Below, one piece after another: positions 1-10,161 of a stretch of DNA of 64,000 nt (position 1 is the first letter of the stretch; the number at the start of each line of letters is the position of its first letter). Position numbers and translations under genes: made by a program. Source of the DNA: Hemerocallis citrina (Eukaryota; Streptophyta; Magnoliopsida; Asparagales; Asphodelaceae). The stretch covers positions 262,498,255 to 262,562,254 of the forward strand of contig CM030362.1 in assembly GCA_017893485.1 (NCBI GenBank), read 5' to 3'. Under the pieces are notes generated by a model, which had not been told where the DNA came from, ran no database searches, and was given only the letters and a program-made list of their open reading frames with translations.

Positions 1-1764
1 GCGGACTTCACAATTAGCCATGTGGAGGTTAATGACGAGGGCATCGCAGTGGGGCAAGCGAACACCTTCAAGGTCTTCCCCTGAGAAGGAGACCGGCCTT
101 GATTGCAGTTTGGGCGAGGGGTTGTCTCTGACAGCGTTCACCTCTCGGATGAAGGCTTTTCTGGAAGTGTTTGATTCACCTCCCATCGGCCCTCCGTGGA
201 CACAGTGCAAGATGAAAGGGATATCTGCGGCTCCCTCGGAATCGGGGTCCCGACCCTGGTTCTGGTTTGGAGGAGGGTTCGGAGGCGATTGCCTCCGGTT
301 CCTAGCGTCTCGCCGATCCCGTAGGCCTTCTCGGGTAAACTCTCGGAGGTACCCTCTGGAAATGAGTTCTTCAATTTCGTCTTTCAGGACTCGGCATTGG
401 TCGGTTTCGTGCCCGTGATCTCTGTGGAAGCGGCAGTAAAAGCGCTGGTCTCGATTCTTGTTGTTATTAGATCGGGGGGGTAGTCGGACAATGCCCTTGT
501 CTTCGATTTCCAAGAGGATGGCGGATATGTTATGCGTCAGGGGAGTGTACCTCTCGAAGCGGGGGACTGGCGGGACCTTCTTCATGGCCCCCAGGTTCCT
601 TGGAGCTTTCTTTGGTGGTTCGACTTCCTCGGTCTTCCGCTTTCCTTTTCCGGTGGCATCCCTGGCATCTTCGGGATTAAGGGCCTCTTCTGCCCTAATG
701 TATTTCTCGACCCTATTAAGGAGGTCGGGAAAGTCGACGGGGGGTCTCTTGGCCAGAGAAGCCTTCAGCTGTCCGGGGCGGACGTTGTGTCGGAATGCTG
801 CTGAAGCGACGCCTGGGTCGAGGGAGGAGACCGACCTTGCCTCAGCGGTAAATCTCCGGACGAACACTCTGAGTGATTCCTCCTCTATCTGCTTGAGCCC
901 AAGTAATGAGGCGCTGGTCCATTCGGCCTTCCGGCTAGTGACAAAATGGGCAAGAAAATTGCCCTCGAGTTGGTCGAAGGAGTAAATGGAGCCGAGGGCG
1001 AGTTTCGAGAACCACTCGCGAGCTGGACCCCGAAGGGTGGCAGGGAAGGCTCGGCAGAGCAGGGGATCCGAGGCGCTGTGAATCATCATGAGGGTTTTGA
1101 AACCCTCCATGTGATCAGCAGGATCTCCCTCGCCATCGTAGGTCTCGAATTGAGGGGGTCGGAAATTCCGGGGTATTTCCGCTTGGAGGATGGGGGCGGA
1201 GAAGGGAGGACGGACAGGTCTGTACCCCTGAGCCACTCTTTGGCCGCCGTCCCCTATGTGATCGAGGCGGTCCTCCATTTCTTGTAGGCGTCTTAGGAGT
1301 ACGTCATCGTCTTCCGGTTGGATCGTTGAAGGGCGGGACGCGCTGGCTTCGGCGTCCGACCCTGTTTGGGAATGGAGGGTTTCTTCCCTGGGGGCCCGTC
1401 GGAGGGCTCCCAGAATTTCTCTTCGGAAGTCTTGGAATTCCTTATGAGTGACGGGGGCTCCTTCGACCCGGTTTGGCCGGTCCGAGGGTTGTCTTCCGAC
1501 TCGGCTGAGCACGGGTCTTCGCACCTCGGGCGGCGGCCTCGGATGGTTCGGGACCGGGTTGGAAGCGGCCCTTCCCCTGCTGCGGATAATCTTGCGGTTG
1601 AGGATTATTCCCCGGAGGTCGGGCTGGGCTGGCCGGCCGACGCTCCTTTGGGACTCCCGAGAGGGAGCCTTGTGTTTCGACGTGCGTGGCCTGGCTTTAT
1701 CAGTGGGTGGGGGCGAGTCCCGTTGGTTGACGGAGGAAGCAGCCCCCTTGCCTTTGGAGGCCAT
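1..1764 (-). CDS. Gag (start of Gag-Pol) of a Tat-type retrotransposon, partial
   Basis: The start is the ATG at 1764-1762, first in frame after the PBS. From there 588 codons run without a stop to base 1, so the frame is still intact and incomplete only because the window ends. The N-terminal ~190 residues are basic and proline/serine-rich. Residues ~195-360 match the retrotransposon Gag core (for example EWFSKLALGSI and NFLAHFVTSRK). Around residue 441 comes FYCRFHRDHGHETDQC, the His/Cys nucleic-acid-binding motif typical of Tat Gag, followed by LKDEIEELISRGYL. The last ~40 residues contain SFSGEDLEGV, which in this lineage lies just upstream of the aspartic protease. Gag packages the element RNA into cytoplasmic particles. 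The intact frame suggests a fairly recent insertion. Plus-strand ORFs over this stretch are antisense shadows. Confidence 0.9.
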   Translation of the reverse strand, partial: MASKGKGAASSVNQRDSPPPTDKARPRTSKHKAPSRESQRSVGRPAQPDLRGIILNRKIIRSRGRAASNPVPNHPRPPPEVRRPVLSRVGRQPSDRPNRVEGAPVTHKEFQDFRREILGALRRAPREETLHSQTGSDAEASASRPSTIQPEDDDVLLRRLQEMEDRLDHIGDGGQRVAQGYRPVRPPFSAPILQAEIPRNFRPPQFETYDGEGDPADHMEGFKTLMMIHSASDPLLCRAFPATLRGPAREWFSKLALGSIYSFDQLEGNFLAHFVTSRKAEWTSASLLGLKQIEEESLRVFVRRFTAEARSVSSLDPGVASAAFRHNVRPGQLKASLAKRPPVDFPDLLNRVEKYIRAEEALNPEDARDATGKGKRKTEEVEPPKKAPRNLGAMKKVPPVPRFERYTPLTHNISAILLEIEDKGIVRLPPRSNNNKNRDQRFYCRFHRDHGHETDQCRVLKDEIEELISRGYLREFTREGLRDRRDARNRRQSPPNPPPNQNQGRDPDSEGAADIPFILHCVHGGPMGGESNTSRKAFIREVNAVRDNPSPKLQSRPVSFSGEDLEGVRLPHCDALVINLHMANCEVR

Positions 1765-1849
1765 GAGGGTTCGGCTGTCGATGGCCTTTGAGGGTCTGGA
1801 TCGGATCGGCTTCTGGAGCAGCGTTTTCCCACAGACGGCGCCAACCTGA

Positions 1850-2626
1850 TGCTGTTTATTTCTGGGAGACGTGTGGATGCACCAGGTGTGAGTTCGGACT
1901 CAATTTATATTGAAGGAGAATGCCGCTCGTCTGCCGACCTTTGGTTGACCTTCTGGGACCTACGATGAGCTCGGAAAGATGTTGAAGGCTGGGCTTGGAT
2001 CGGAAGGGTCGGATCCGAGGTTTTGTGTACCTGCAGACGGTCCAGAAACACCGGGGTTTATCCCGTCCGACGCTCTAGTCAGTCTCTGTGAGAGAGTAGC
2101 AATAACTAGGTATATTTAAGTGGCAAAAGATTCATTACCTCAAAAGGTGGGTGTGGGTCTAGTATTTATAGAGAATCCCAACCGGGTTTGGTTCCACTTG
2201 GGGGCCGGGTCTGGATCCGAAAGCCCGTGGGCCTGACGTGGCAGAAGGCCCAGGGGGTTTAGGGCGGACGTGGCGATACCAGGAGTGGTATAGGGCTAAC
2301 GTGGCGAAACCCTTGGCGGTATTTGGAGCTGACGTGGCCCATCGTGGGCCTCCTGTGCTTCTGGGGGGGATCGGAGGGCCTAGGCTGCGCCAGGTCATCC
2401 TTCTGCCCCGCCAGAGAGGGGGGACGGCCTGTGGGACTGTCCCGGATCGGACTCCGAGGGCTACTGAGGCTCGTCGGTACGAGGAGGCCAGTACCGTGAG
2501 GGCAAACACGAGGTTCGGCGCCGACCCTGAAGTGGTCCGGAGCCGAACCAGGTTGCTATCTTTACCTTTCTGAGTGGGAATTGTATTGGGCCCTGGTTGG
2601 GCCTCAGGCCATTTTTACACTGTCAC
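1850..2626 (-). repeat. 5' LTR of the Tat element
   Basis: Boundaries were set from the LTR termini: the minus strand starts TGTGACAGTG at 2626 and ends ..AACAGCA at 1850, six bases from the PBS-region motif. Length is about 777 bp. A TATAAATACT box lies at 2161-2170 on the minus strand. The partner LTR is outside the window, so the left boundary rests on the PBS and the right one on the TG start only. Confidence 0.75.
2161..2170 (-). promoter_or_regulatory. TATA box in the Tat 5' LTR
   Basis: The minus strand reads TATAAATACT inside the LTR, with no other equally good box nearby. The related LTR at 55228-55820 has the same TATAAATAC in the equivalent place (55482-55490), followed in both by a stretch containing CAAAAG/CTTTTGCC. 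This supports it as the start of the element's RNA. Confidence 0.6.
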
Positions 2627-2884
2627 AGGTATATTTTAACATCAATTTCTATTTCTACTTGATATACTATTTATATTATATATTGTTTGGACTATTTTAA
2701 TAAATTTGTTAAACTCGAATTTGCATTTGATATACATATATTATTATTATTACTATTATCAGTATTATTTTTGTTAGTTTTGTTTTTTTATAGTATCATT
2801 ATTTTATTGTTAATATTACTATTATTATTAATTTATTTTAAGCCGAACATACTCTATTTTATATTTATTCATTATTTGACTTAA
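2627..2884. other. AT-rich spacer without a gene
   Basis: Very AT-rich sequence with ATT/TTA runs. The longest open frame is low-complexity. It lies between the Tat LTR and the first solo LTR and may be part of the hAT copy whose 3' end follows the solo LTR, but nothing in it proves this. Confidence 0.4.
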
Positions 2885-3029
2885 TGTATGTATATGTATG
2901 TTTTATAAACCACTGTGATACTTATTATTTTCCCCTATCGGATTTAAACATATTAATTGATTTATAACCCAAAACCCATTACCCACTCTCCTATTAGATC
3001 ATCTACCCAACAACCCATACCCATTAACC

Positions 3030-3066
3030 CTATATATATAACCTAACCTATACCCTAACCCTAACC
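3030..3066 (+). promoter_or_regulatory. TATA box and telobox-like motif of solo LTR copy 1
   Basis: TATATATATAA at 3030-3040 is followed by two to three degenerate CCTAACC units and CCCTAACCC. The second copy has the same pair on the minus strand (ACTATATAAACC followed by CCCTAACCC at 17399-17435). A TATA box followed closely by a telobox is common in plant promoters. This fixes the sense orientation of both LTRs. Confidence 0.5.
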
Positions 3067-5204
3067 TATAATCCTATCCCTTTCACTGTTATACCCCTAG
3101 CCGCCAACCCCTTCTCCTACCTCCTGACTTTTCAGCTTCGACCCTGTGCACCACCTCGTCGCTGCTCTTCGATCGTCGCCCTCATCTCCACCACCGCCTT
3201 ATCGCCTCCGCTCCACCCTCATCACCTGCACCTCGTCATCCTCGATCGAACCCATCGTCGTCCTCTTCATGCACCCATTACCTCGCCACCGAACCCATGA
3301 CCCCCTTCGCCCTGTGCTTTGACCTCGTCGTCATCCCTTGCCTCTACACCCCTCGAAGCTTCGTCGACGGCAGCTCACCTCAACTTCGCCAGCCCTCGCC
3401 TCCCCTATTTTCCCACCCAAACAAAACACCCACCTTCGAGCCGCCATTGCCGACCTGTTGATCTTCGCTTCCGTCCTCATCGTACCGCCGCAATCGCCTT
3501 GCCTCTCCACTGCGAATCCTCGCCTGCCTCCCTGCTCTCCGCCATCAACCACAGCCACCCCGCTAGCATCAAAGCCAATCACCACCCAGAGCGCTTCGCC
3601 CTGTGCCGATCGTCATGCCTCCGCGATCACCACCCTACTGCCACCGCACTGCCTGCCTCGACGTCGCTGCCATCTCGCTGCCGCAGTGCCGCCATAGTCG
3701 TCGCTGTCGTTGATCAAGTGAAGAAGGAGAGTAATTGATTGAATCTCGGTCACCCGATCTCATCAAGATCGTGTCCATCATCGATCTGATCAGATCATCA
3801 CCATCATCATCATCAGCTGCATCAGATCGCTCCTGGGCCACCCGATCTCATCAAGATCGTGTCCACCAACAGATCTGATCCGATCTCCATCATCTTGATC
3901 AGATCTGATCAGATTCGAGCCGTCCAATTGTTTTGATCTTGATCGCCATCAAGATCTGCGCCGATCCGATCCATCCGATCTCGATCGTCGAGCAACACCC
4001 TCATCCAATTAAGGCAAGTATCTTCTTGTACAATTTGTTGTTCTAGTACAAGCTCTTATTTAAAAATACTGCAAGTAGATCGTAGTTGTGACTCCTCTCT
4101 TGGCTTATCGTTTGATGATCTTATTTTACTCCTTATTAATTCCATGATCATAAGCGTCACAATCTTTCATTGATATATTCGTTTCACAAATTGTTGGATC
4201 CATTTTATCTCCTAAATTTTTTTTGAACACATGAAACTAGGAACCACCTTGACTTGTAGATGCATGTTGTATGATTTATGCGTTGATTTTACTTCTTTCG
4301 AGTTGAGAAACAATTCTGACTTGTTGATTTGACATCCATTACACCGTATTTGTGTCACACTCTAATCTAGACTCATACTAGTCATTTATCATGCCACCTT
4401 TATATAAAAGAAATTCACATATGCTGCTATTCATTTCTTTGCTTACCGTTTCAACCCTGATAACATAAGAACATGGACTTGAGTTCTAAACATGAAATGT
4501 AACCCCAGATGTCTAGTTTACTACCCTTTTGACGGAATTGAATTTCGAGTTATGGTTTGTGAGTTATTGCAGTATTACTGCTGCTATGTCGTAAAATTCG
4601 AGATTCTAAAAACTGCTGCATCACTTAGATTTACAATTAATTTAACCATGCTACCTGTAAGATAATGACTTGAAATTTTGCATGCTGATACTGTACACAC
4701 TAGAGAACATTCCATAATTTTCCTATAATTAATTAATGAAGTTTCAGACCTGTTTCATATGTATAAACACAATTTTACAAGTTCTGTCTGAACACAAATC
4801 CTGTGTAGTTTGCTGTTTTGACACCTGATACTACAACTTTTATGTATCTTGTTTATATGCGATGGATTTGACAGAGAGTTTAGTTTCTAGATTTTTTTAC
4901 GGATCCAGATTTACATTCTTTTAGCAATGGAAATCGCAGTTTTGATGCAGCAATGTCATGCTGTCCAGAATTGGAATTCTCGTAGTTCTTGATAATTTTA
5001 ATTTGTTTTGACCCCGAATATGCCTTCTATTTATCTTAAACTTATTTCCTATTCTTGATCATGTTTACTTGCCCTTTTTCGCACGTTTTCATGCTTGTCT
5101 TGATAATAATAATAAATAACAAGCCGGGGTTAAGGGAAAGACCATAGTATTGGACAATATAGCTAAGTATACTCGGAAGGGAGCCCATGTTTCTCATGAT
5201 TTTG

Positions 5205-5515
5205 AGTTATATGGAACTAAGTACCACGTAGAAATAAGTGCCACGTCAGGGGTTGACGGGGGCCACCTCTAGAATCTACAGGGGCCACCTCTAGAATCCA
5301 TTACACAGAACTAAGTGCCACGTCAGGGGTTGACGGAGACCACCTCTAGAATTTACGAGGGCCACCTTTAGAACCCATTACATGATTACATGATTCATGA
5401 ACGTGTTTACCGGTTTTCCTGTTTACAAGTTAAATGGAACTAAATACCACGTCAGGGATTGACAGGGGCTACCTCTAGAATTTACGGGGGCCACCTCTAG
5501 AACCCATTACCTGAT
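5205..5515 (+). repeat. Tandem repeats inside solo LTR copy 1
   Basis: Three imperfect units carry AAGTGCCACGTCAGG, GGTTGACGGGGGCCACC, TCTAGAATTTACGGG and AACCCATTAC blocks. At the matching place the other copy (15770-15930) carries a different tandem array built on TTCATGAACC/GGTTCATGAA units. The region is therefore hypervariable between copies. Confidence 0.7.
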
Positions 5516-6430
5516 TACATGACATGATATAATGTTTCTTGAGTATATGGCCCTATAAAATCCACCACTAAGTCTAAACGTAACTGTTTGTAAGTAGCAA
5601 CCATGTGGTAAATAGTTGGGACGCATGAAGTGCTACCTGGATAGAATTAAATATTAGACTTATGAATAACTTATTACTTGTTCACACTTGATACCTGTCT
5701 TGCTTGATACTTATTACTTGATACTTGTTACTTGATGCTTGATACAATTACATGCTCACTTGCCACTTGTTCCTGCTACTAGTACTTGTCACCCAATCAT
5801 ATTACTCGAGTTGTCTTACTTGCTAGCTAGTCTCTTAAACTCCACTACTTGTTGCATCCCTATTATATCATGTTATACATTCTTGATTTCAAATCTTGTT
5901 TCATATTTTCTTGCACTTATTTTCATACTTTTGCTTGTACTACTTGCGGCCTTAACTTGCAGTAAGGGCGTTTGTCTTGTTTCTCTATTTCCTTTTATAT
6001 GTATATATACAGACTTTGGAGACGAGTTGTCTGCTGAAGTTGGTGAGCAAACCTTCTAGGCTTCACTTGGGAAAAGCTTGCCATAATTATTTTGTATTTG
6101 AGTTTATTTAATTCTGTTGCTATTCGAGTTTTTACTTTTGATCCAAATCTGGAAATTATTTGGGATATTTATATTTTGTTTCAATTGTTTCTGTTGATTA
6201 ATAAATTATTCATGCATGCGTGGTTGAATATGTTTTGCTATGTTTCTTGTTATGATGCTGAGTCGATCCTACAACTTATGAATGATGAAAATCATTCGTT
6301 GGGCTTTGTCACGGACTCGTATTCCGTATTCCTTTTGGGAAGCGGGGCGTGACATTTAATTTACTTGCAAAAAATTCAATCAAAAAAAGTTAGGACTAAT
6401 CAACCAAATGAATTACATTGGTATAATTAA

Positions 6431-6748
6431 CAAGATTTTGAAAGTTTTACTTCTTCACTAGATATTTTACAATGGTGGAAAGACCATGAACATACTTATA
6501 GTATTCATAAATATATGGCTAAAGATCTATTAACTCCTCCTATCTCTACAGTTGTTTCAGAAAGTGCATTTTCTACAAGTGGCAGAGTTCTAACCGATTA
6601 CAGGAATCGCTTGAAGCCCCAATCGTTGGAGATGCTCTTTTGCACGGAAGACTGGATGAAGGCCTAAGATAGCACTCAAAGAAATGGGTTCGACACGTCT
6701 ACAAGTGGAATCAACTCGCCGGAAGAAGAAGAACAACAACAATAGCAA
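6431..6748 (+). pseudogene. hAT-type transposase, C-terminal dimerisation domain remnant
   Basis: After an in-frame TAA at 6428, 78 codons read as the hAT C-terminal dimerisation region: LDILQWWKDHEHTY, then DLLTPPISTVVSESAFSTSG, then LKPQSLEMLFCTEDW. In active hAT transposases this domain mediates dimerisation and is essential. A second in-frame TAA (6665-6667) follows KA; the frame then continues through an acidic, Gln-rich tail (SPEEEEQQQ) to a TAG at 6746-6748, as hAT proteins often end. Nothing of the DDE catalytic core is present upstream, where the solo LTR begins. This is the decayed end of a transposon, not a host gene. Confidence 0.85.
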
Positions 6749-7089
6749 CCAACATGAAGATTGAAGACCAGCCACAACAACAAAAAATTGAAGACCAACA
6801 AATTGAAGAAAATTGTAAATGTATAAAAAATTGTATATAATCTTTGTTTGTTATAAAAAAATTAGAATAATTGAAGAAAATTGAAATTGTATCGAAAAAA
6901 TTTGTTATTGTATTAAATAAATTTGTAGAAATTCTTTATTTCTTATTACAAATTGGGAAACTTGTATAAGATGGAATCATATTAATAATATATACATTTT
7001 TTTTTGTGGAAATTTCACTCTTTGATTCTTATTATTATTATTACATTTTTTATTATTATTAAAATTACATTTTTTAAAGTTAAAAAAAA

Positions 7090-7288
7090 AATAGACGGGC
7101 CAAACCGCGACCCGAACCGACCCGACCCGAGTTGGACCCAAATGGGTTCACGGGTTGGGCAGATCGAGTTTTTGCAATTCCGACCCAGCCCGGTTGCCAC
7201 TCAGACCCGACCCGAACCCGCCCTAGTTGGGTTCCAACCCGGACGGGTTCGACCCGACCCGGCGTGGTCGACCCGTTTGCCAACCCTA
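7090..7288 (+). repeat. hAT 3' subterminal repeats and terminal inverted repeat
   Basis: Dense CGACCCGA/CGGGTTC units end in GACCCGTTTGCCAACCCTA, the reverse of the Ac-like hAT terminus CAGGGTTGGCAAACGGGTC. Subterminal arrays of this kind are transposase-binding sites in Ac-type elements. It lies ~340 bp downstream of the transposase remnant, as expected for the 3' end of the same element. The matching 5' end was not found. Confidence 0.7.
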
Positions 7289-8642
7289 CAGTCACAGTCA
7301 CAGTCACTTTTCAGTTCTAATGCAACTTTTGCACCTTATAGCAACACAACACGGGACTTGACTAGCTGAGCATGTTAGAATGACCAGTTCTAATGCAACT
7401 TTTGCACCTTATACGATATGAACCTTCTTCTCATTCACAAATTTTGTAGTCTGAAACACTTCACTTTGAGCAGTTTCCAAGTTAGCCCAACGTGAGCTAG
7501 TTTTTGGCCAGAGCAATTTCTGATACTACATAAATTTGGTAACCTGCCGTGAGGACATATATAAAATTAATAGCACACCTAGATCAAGGGGGAGAAAAAA
7601 CACTATGTACCCCCTCCAACTGCAATTGCTTTAAAATGATGAGACTTGCCATGTGTTTTGGAAGTCACCAGGTTAATATGCCATTGCTCCCAATAAAGGC
7701 GTTCAAGGAGTAACCATCTCCAAATTCAAAATTGTTGAGGCTCGCAAAAATGCATTGAGTTCTTTGATGGAGATCTGATTAAAGGCGAGCGAGAAGGGAC
7801 GTAGAAGGATATGCCAATTGCCAACGAGTATGGATGTGGTGGCAATGTGGAGGATAGAGCAAGATCGACCATCCACTACCAACAGAGAGAGCGTGAGAGG
7901 AGGGAAGGGAACTGGGTGAACACATCAATTGCTGAGAACAGAAGGTTCTGCAAAATGATCCCATCTTACAAACTTAGTGCACTAGTTACAGGCTCCTCAG
8001 ATGGGAGCATCTAATGGAGTGAAGGAAATGAGAAGAGTTATATGGTCATAAAAACACCACCCTAAAAAACTAAGACAACATTTTTTGGTTAACCAACAAA
8101 TGAAGTATCTTATGATATTTGATGTTTTAACATATACTGATATGTAAGTATTATATGCAAGTTAAGAGCATACTAACAGAATCACATTTGAATACATATA
8201 TTCTGTAACAAAATGAAACATTCGTCCTTATATTTGAATAGCAATGAAATCAAAACTTCATTCTAACTATTTGGGAACTGCTATGCTACCGTCCTCTAGC
8301 ACTAACATATAGATTGCTCCAGCTATGTTAGACGTCGAGCAATTAACCTACAAAATTTTCCACCAAGAACATACAGAGTATGTAGTCAAAGGAAGTGAAT
8401 GATTCAAACAAGTACCAATAGCATTCGAGCATTATATCCCTCTCATTTCTTGATTCCAGTAAGCAATAATCTCAACAGTATATTCCATGAAAGATGACAA
8501 AATAGAAATTTATTAAGTACCTAGCAACATCATCGTTGGTTTTGAGGGGAATTACAGCAGTAAACAATCAAGTCCTCTGTGGAAAATAACTAGTGGCCAC
8601 TACTACTTAAAAGACTTAGAGTATCTCAGATCAACCACAGAT
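7289..8642. other. Spacer without a recognised gene
   Basis: Mixed-composition sequence with no long frame on either strand. A 27-bp direct repeat beginning AGTTCTAATGCAAC occurs at ~7314 and again at ~7384. A few short CAGTCA repeats follow the hAT terminus. Part of 7570-8000 is less AT-rich and could be old host sequence, but no protein family is recognisable. Confidence 0.4.
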
Positions 8643-8651
8643 TTAAAATAA

Positions 8652-10145
8652 GGGATATTTTAGCAAATGCCCCCATTCAAAATGTGAAAACTAGCATATA
8701 CCCCCACTATTTTTAAAAACTAAATAATACCCCTAGTTTGGATGGAATCGTTAAAATTCCGTTAAGTTAACTTACGTGCATCACATGTAACATAGAAAAA
8801 TGACCAAAATACCCCCAATAAATTTATTTTAGCAAATACCCCTATTCAGAATCTAAAAACTAGCATATACCCCACTATTTAAAAAAAAGGGATATTTTAT
8901 CAAATGCCCCCGTTCAAAATACGGAAACTAGCATATACCCCCACTATTTTTAAAACTAAGAAATACCCTTAGTTTGGACGGAATCGTTAAAATTCCGTTA
9001 AGTTAACTTACGTGCATCACACGTGACACGGTAAAATAACCAAAATACCCTCTACATAAAGTAAGGGTTTCTTGAAGCAAATTTGAAAAGAGAATGAACC
9101 GTCTCCTTTCCGCTTTGCAGATCCGTATGATTTTTTCTCCGATGGCCATCTACCCCACCTTGTTATATTAGGGTTTTTAAAGAAGAAATACCCCAACCCT
9201 AATCAGTCATTGACTCATTGTAAGCATCTTCTCCATCTTGTTATATTAGGGTTTTTGATAGATTATGTTTGTTTGATCATTTCAACTTGATCAATTTTGT
9301 GATGTTTTTTTTTCTGAATTCTTTTTTAAGGAAAATTGGTTGTAGGAAGAGCCATGAATTTTTGAAGGTTCGCATCCGAATAATAAAAATATAAACAAAA
9401 TAATATAACAAAGATATAGATGCGAACCTTCTCGAATTCATGGCTCTTCCTACTACCAATTTTCCTTTAAAAAGAATTCAGAAAAAAAACATCACAAAAT
9501 TGATCAAGTTGAAACGATCAAACAAACATAATCTATCAAATACCCTAATATAACAAGGTGGAGAAGATGCTTACAGTGAGTCAATGACTGATTAGGGTTG
9601 GGGTATTTCTTCTTTAAAAACCCTAATATAACAAGGTGGGGTAGATGGCCATCAGAGAAAAAATTATACGGACTTGGAAAGCGGAAAGGAGACGGTTCAT
9701 TCTCTTTTCAAATTTGCTTCAAGAAACCCTTACTTTATGTAGTGGGTATTTTGGTCATTTTACTGTGTCACGTGTGATGCACGTAAGTTAACTTAACGGA
9801 ATTTTAACGATTCCGTCCAAACTAAGGGTATTTCTTAGTTTTTAAAAACAGTGGGGATATATGCTAGTTGCCATATTTTGAACGGGGGCATTTGCTAAAA
9901 TATCCCTTTTTTTTAAAATAGTGGGAGTATATGCTAGTTTTTAGATTTTGAATAGGGGTATTTGCTAAAATAATTTTATTGGGGATATTTTGGTCATTTT
10001 ACTGTGTTACATGTGATGCACGTAAGTTAACTTAACGGAATTTTAACCATTCCATCCAAACTAGGGGTATTTCTTAGTTTTTAAAAATAGTGGGGGTATA
10101 TGCTAGTTTATACATTTTGAATGGGAGCATTTGCTAAAATATCCC
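8652..10145. mobile_element. Long palindromic Mutator-type MITE (9-bp target duplication)
   Basis: The element begins GGGATATTTTAGCAAATG and ends with the reverse complement, CATTTGCTAAAATATCCC. It is flanked by a perfect 9-bp duplication TTAAAATAA (8643-8651 and 10146-10154), the size made by Mutator-like elements. The two arms, each about 720 bp, are near-perfect inverted copies meeting at a ~45-bp loop near 9398. Within each arm the subterminal unit is itself repeated: two nearly full ~165-bp units (starting ~8652 and ~8889) around a short partial one, so the element is an inverted repeat of direct repeats. No transposase is encoded. A transcript would fold into a very long hairpin. Confidence 0.85.
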
Positions 10146-10161
10146 TTAAAATAATAATAAT

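Larger units (their letters stand above)
1..2626 (-). mobile_element. Tat-lineage Ty3/gypsy LTR retrotransposon, 5' part (runs off left edge)
   Basis: Read on the minus strand, this is LTR, then primer-binding site, then gag, in that order. The LTR is followed after a few bases by TTGGCGCCGTCTGTGGGAA (1826-1844), the PBS-region signature of plant Tat/Retand-type gypsy elements. The gag frame starts 62 bases further on and stays open to base 1. Pol, the 3' UTR and the 3' LTR lie outside the window, so the target duplication and LTR divergence cannot be tested. The LTR shares a conserved block (the stretch around CCGACGCTC..AGTCAGT) and its TATA region with the LTR at 55228-55820, so the two elements are related but not the same family. 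Confidence 0.88.
2885..6354 (+). repeat. Solo LTR of a long-LTR gypsy family, copy 1
   Basis: The right end, ..GGGGCGTGACA at 6354, is the mirror of TGTCACGCCCCG at the start of the copy at 14748-17726, and long internal blocks match that copy in inverted orientation (for example 4010-4090 against 16430-16515, and 6230-6354 against 14748-14850). In sense order it holds a TATA box, a telobox-like CCCTAACCC, a C/T-rich GC-rich leader (3080-4010), a candidate splice donor AAG|GCAAGT and a long AT-rich tail. No PBS or coding region adjoins it, so it looks like a solo LTR. The left boundary is tentative: TGTATG preceded by CTTAA, against TTTAA after the right end, a one-mismatch target duplication. 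The first ~150 bp are not clearly alike in the two copies. Confidence 0.7.

Noticed and set aside
20..1849. Several plus-strand open frames of 110-175 codons
   Set aside because: They are antisense to the 588-codon Gag frame, GC-rich, and have no recognisable domain.
3052..3066. CCCTAACCC runs as interstitial telomere
   Set aside because: Only two to three degenerate units, repeated at the same place just after the TATA box in both solo LTRs (also 17399-17410), so they are promoter teloboxes.
3319..3738. Proline/serine/histidine-rich open frames in solo LTR copy 1, and the 208-codon frame at 16878-17504 in copy 2
   Set aside because: The two copies do not keep the same protein, only the same C/T-rich leader composition. 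Not a gene.
8652..10145. MicroRNA gene
   Set aside because: The palindrome is far too long and regular for a miRNA precursor and has transposon ends with a target duplication; small RNAs from it would be siRNA.
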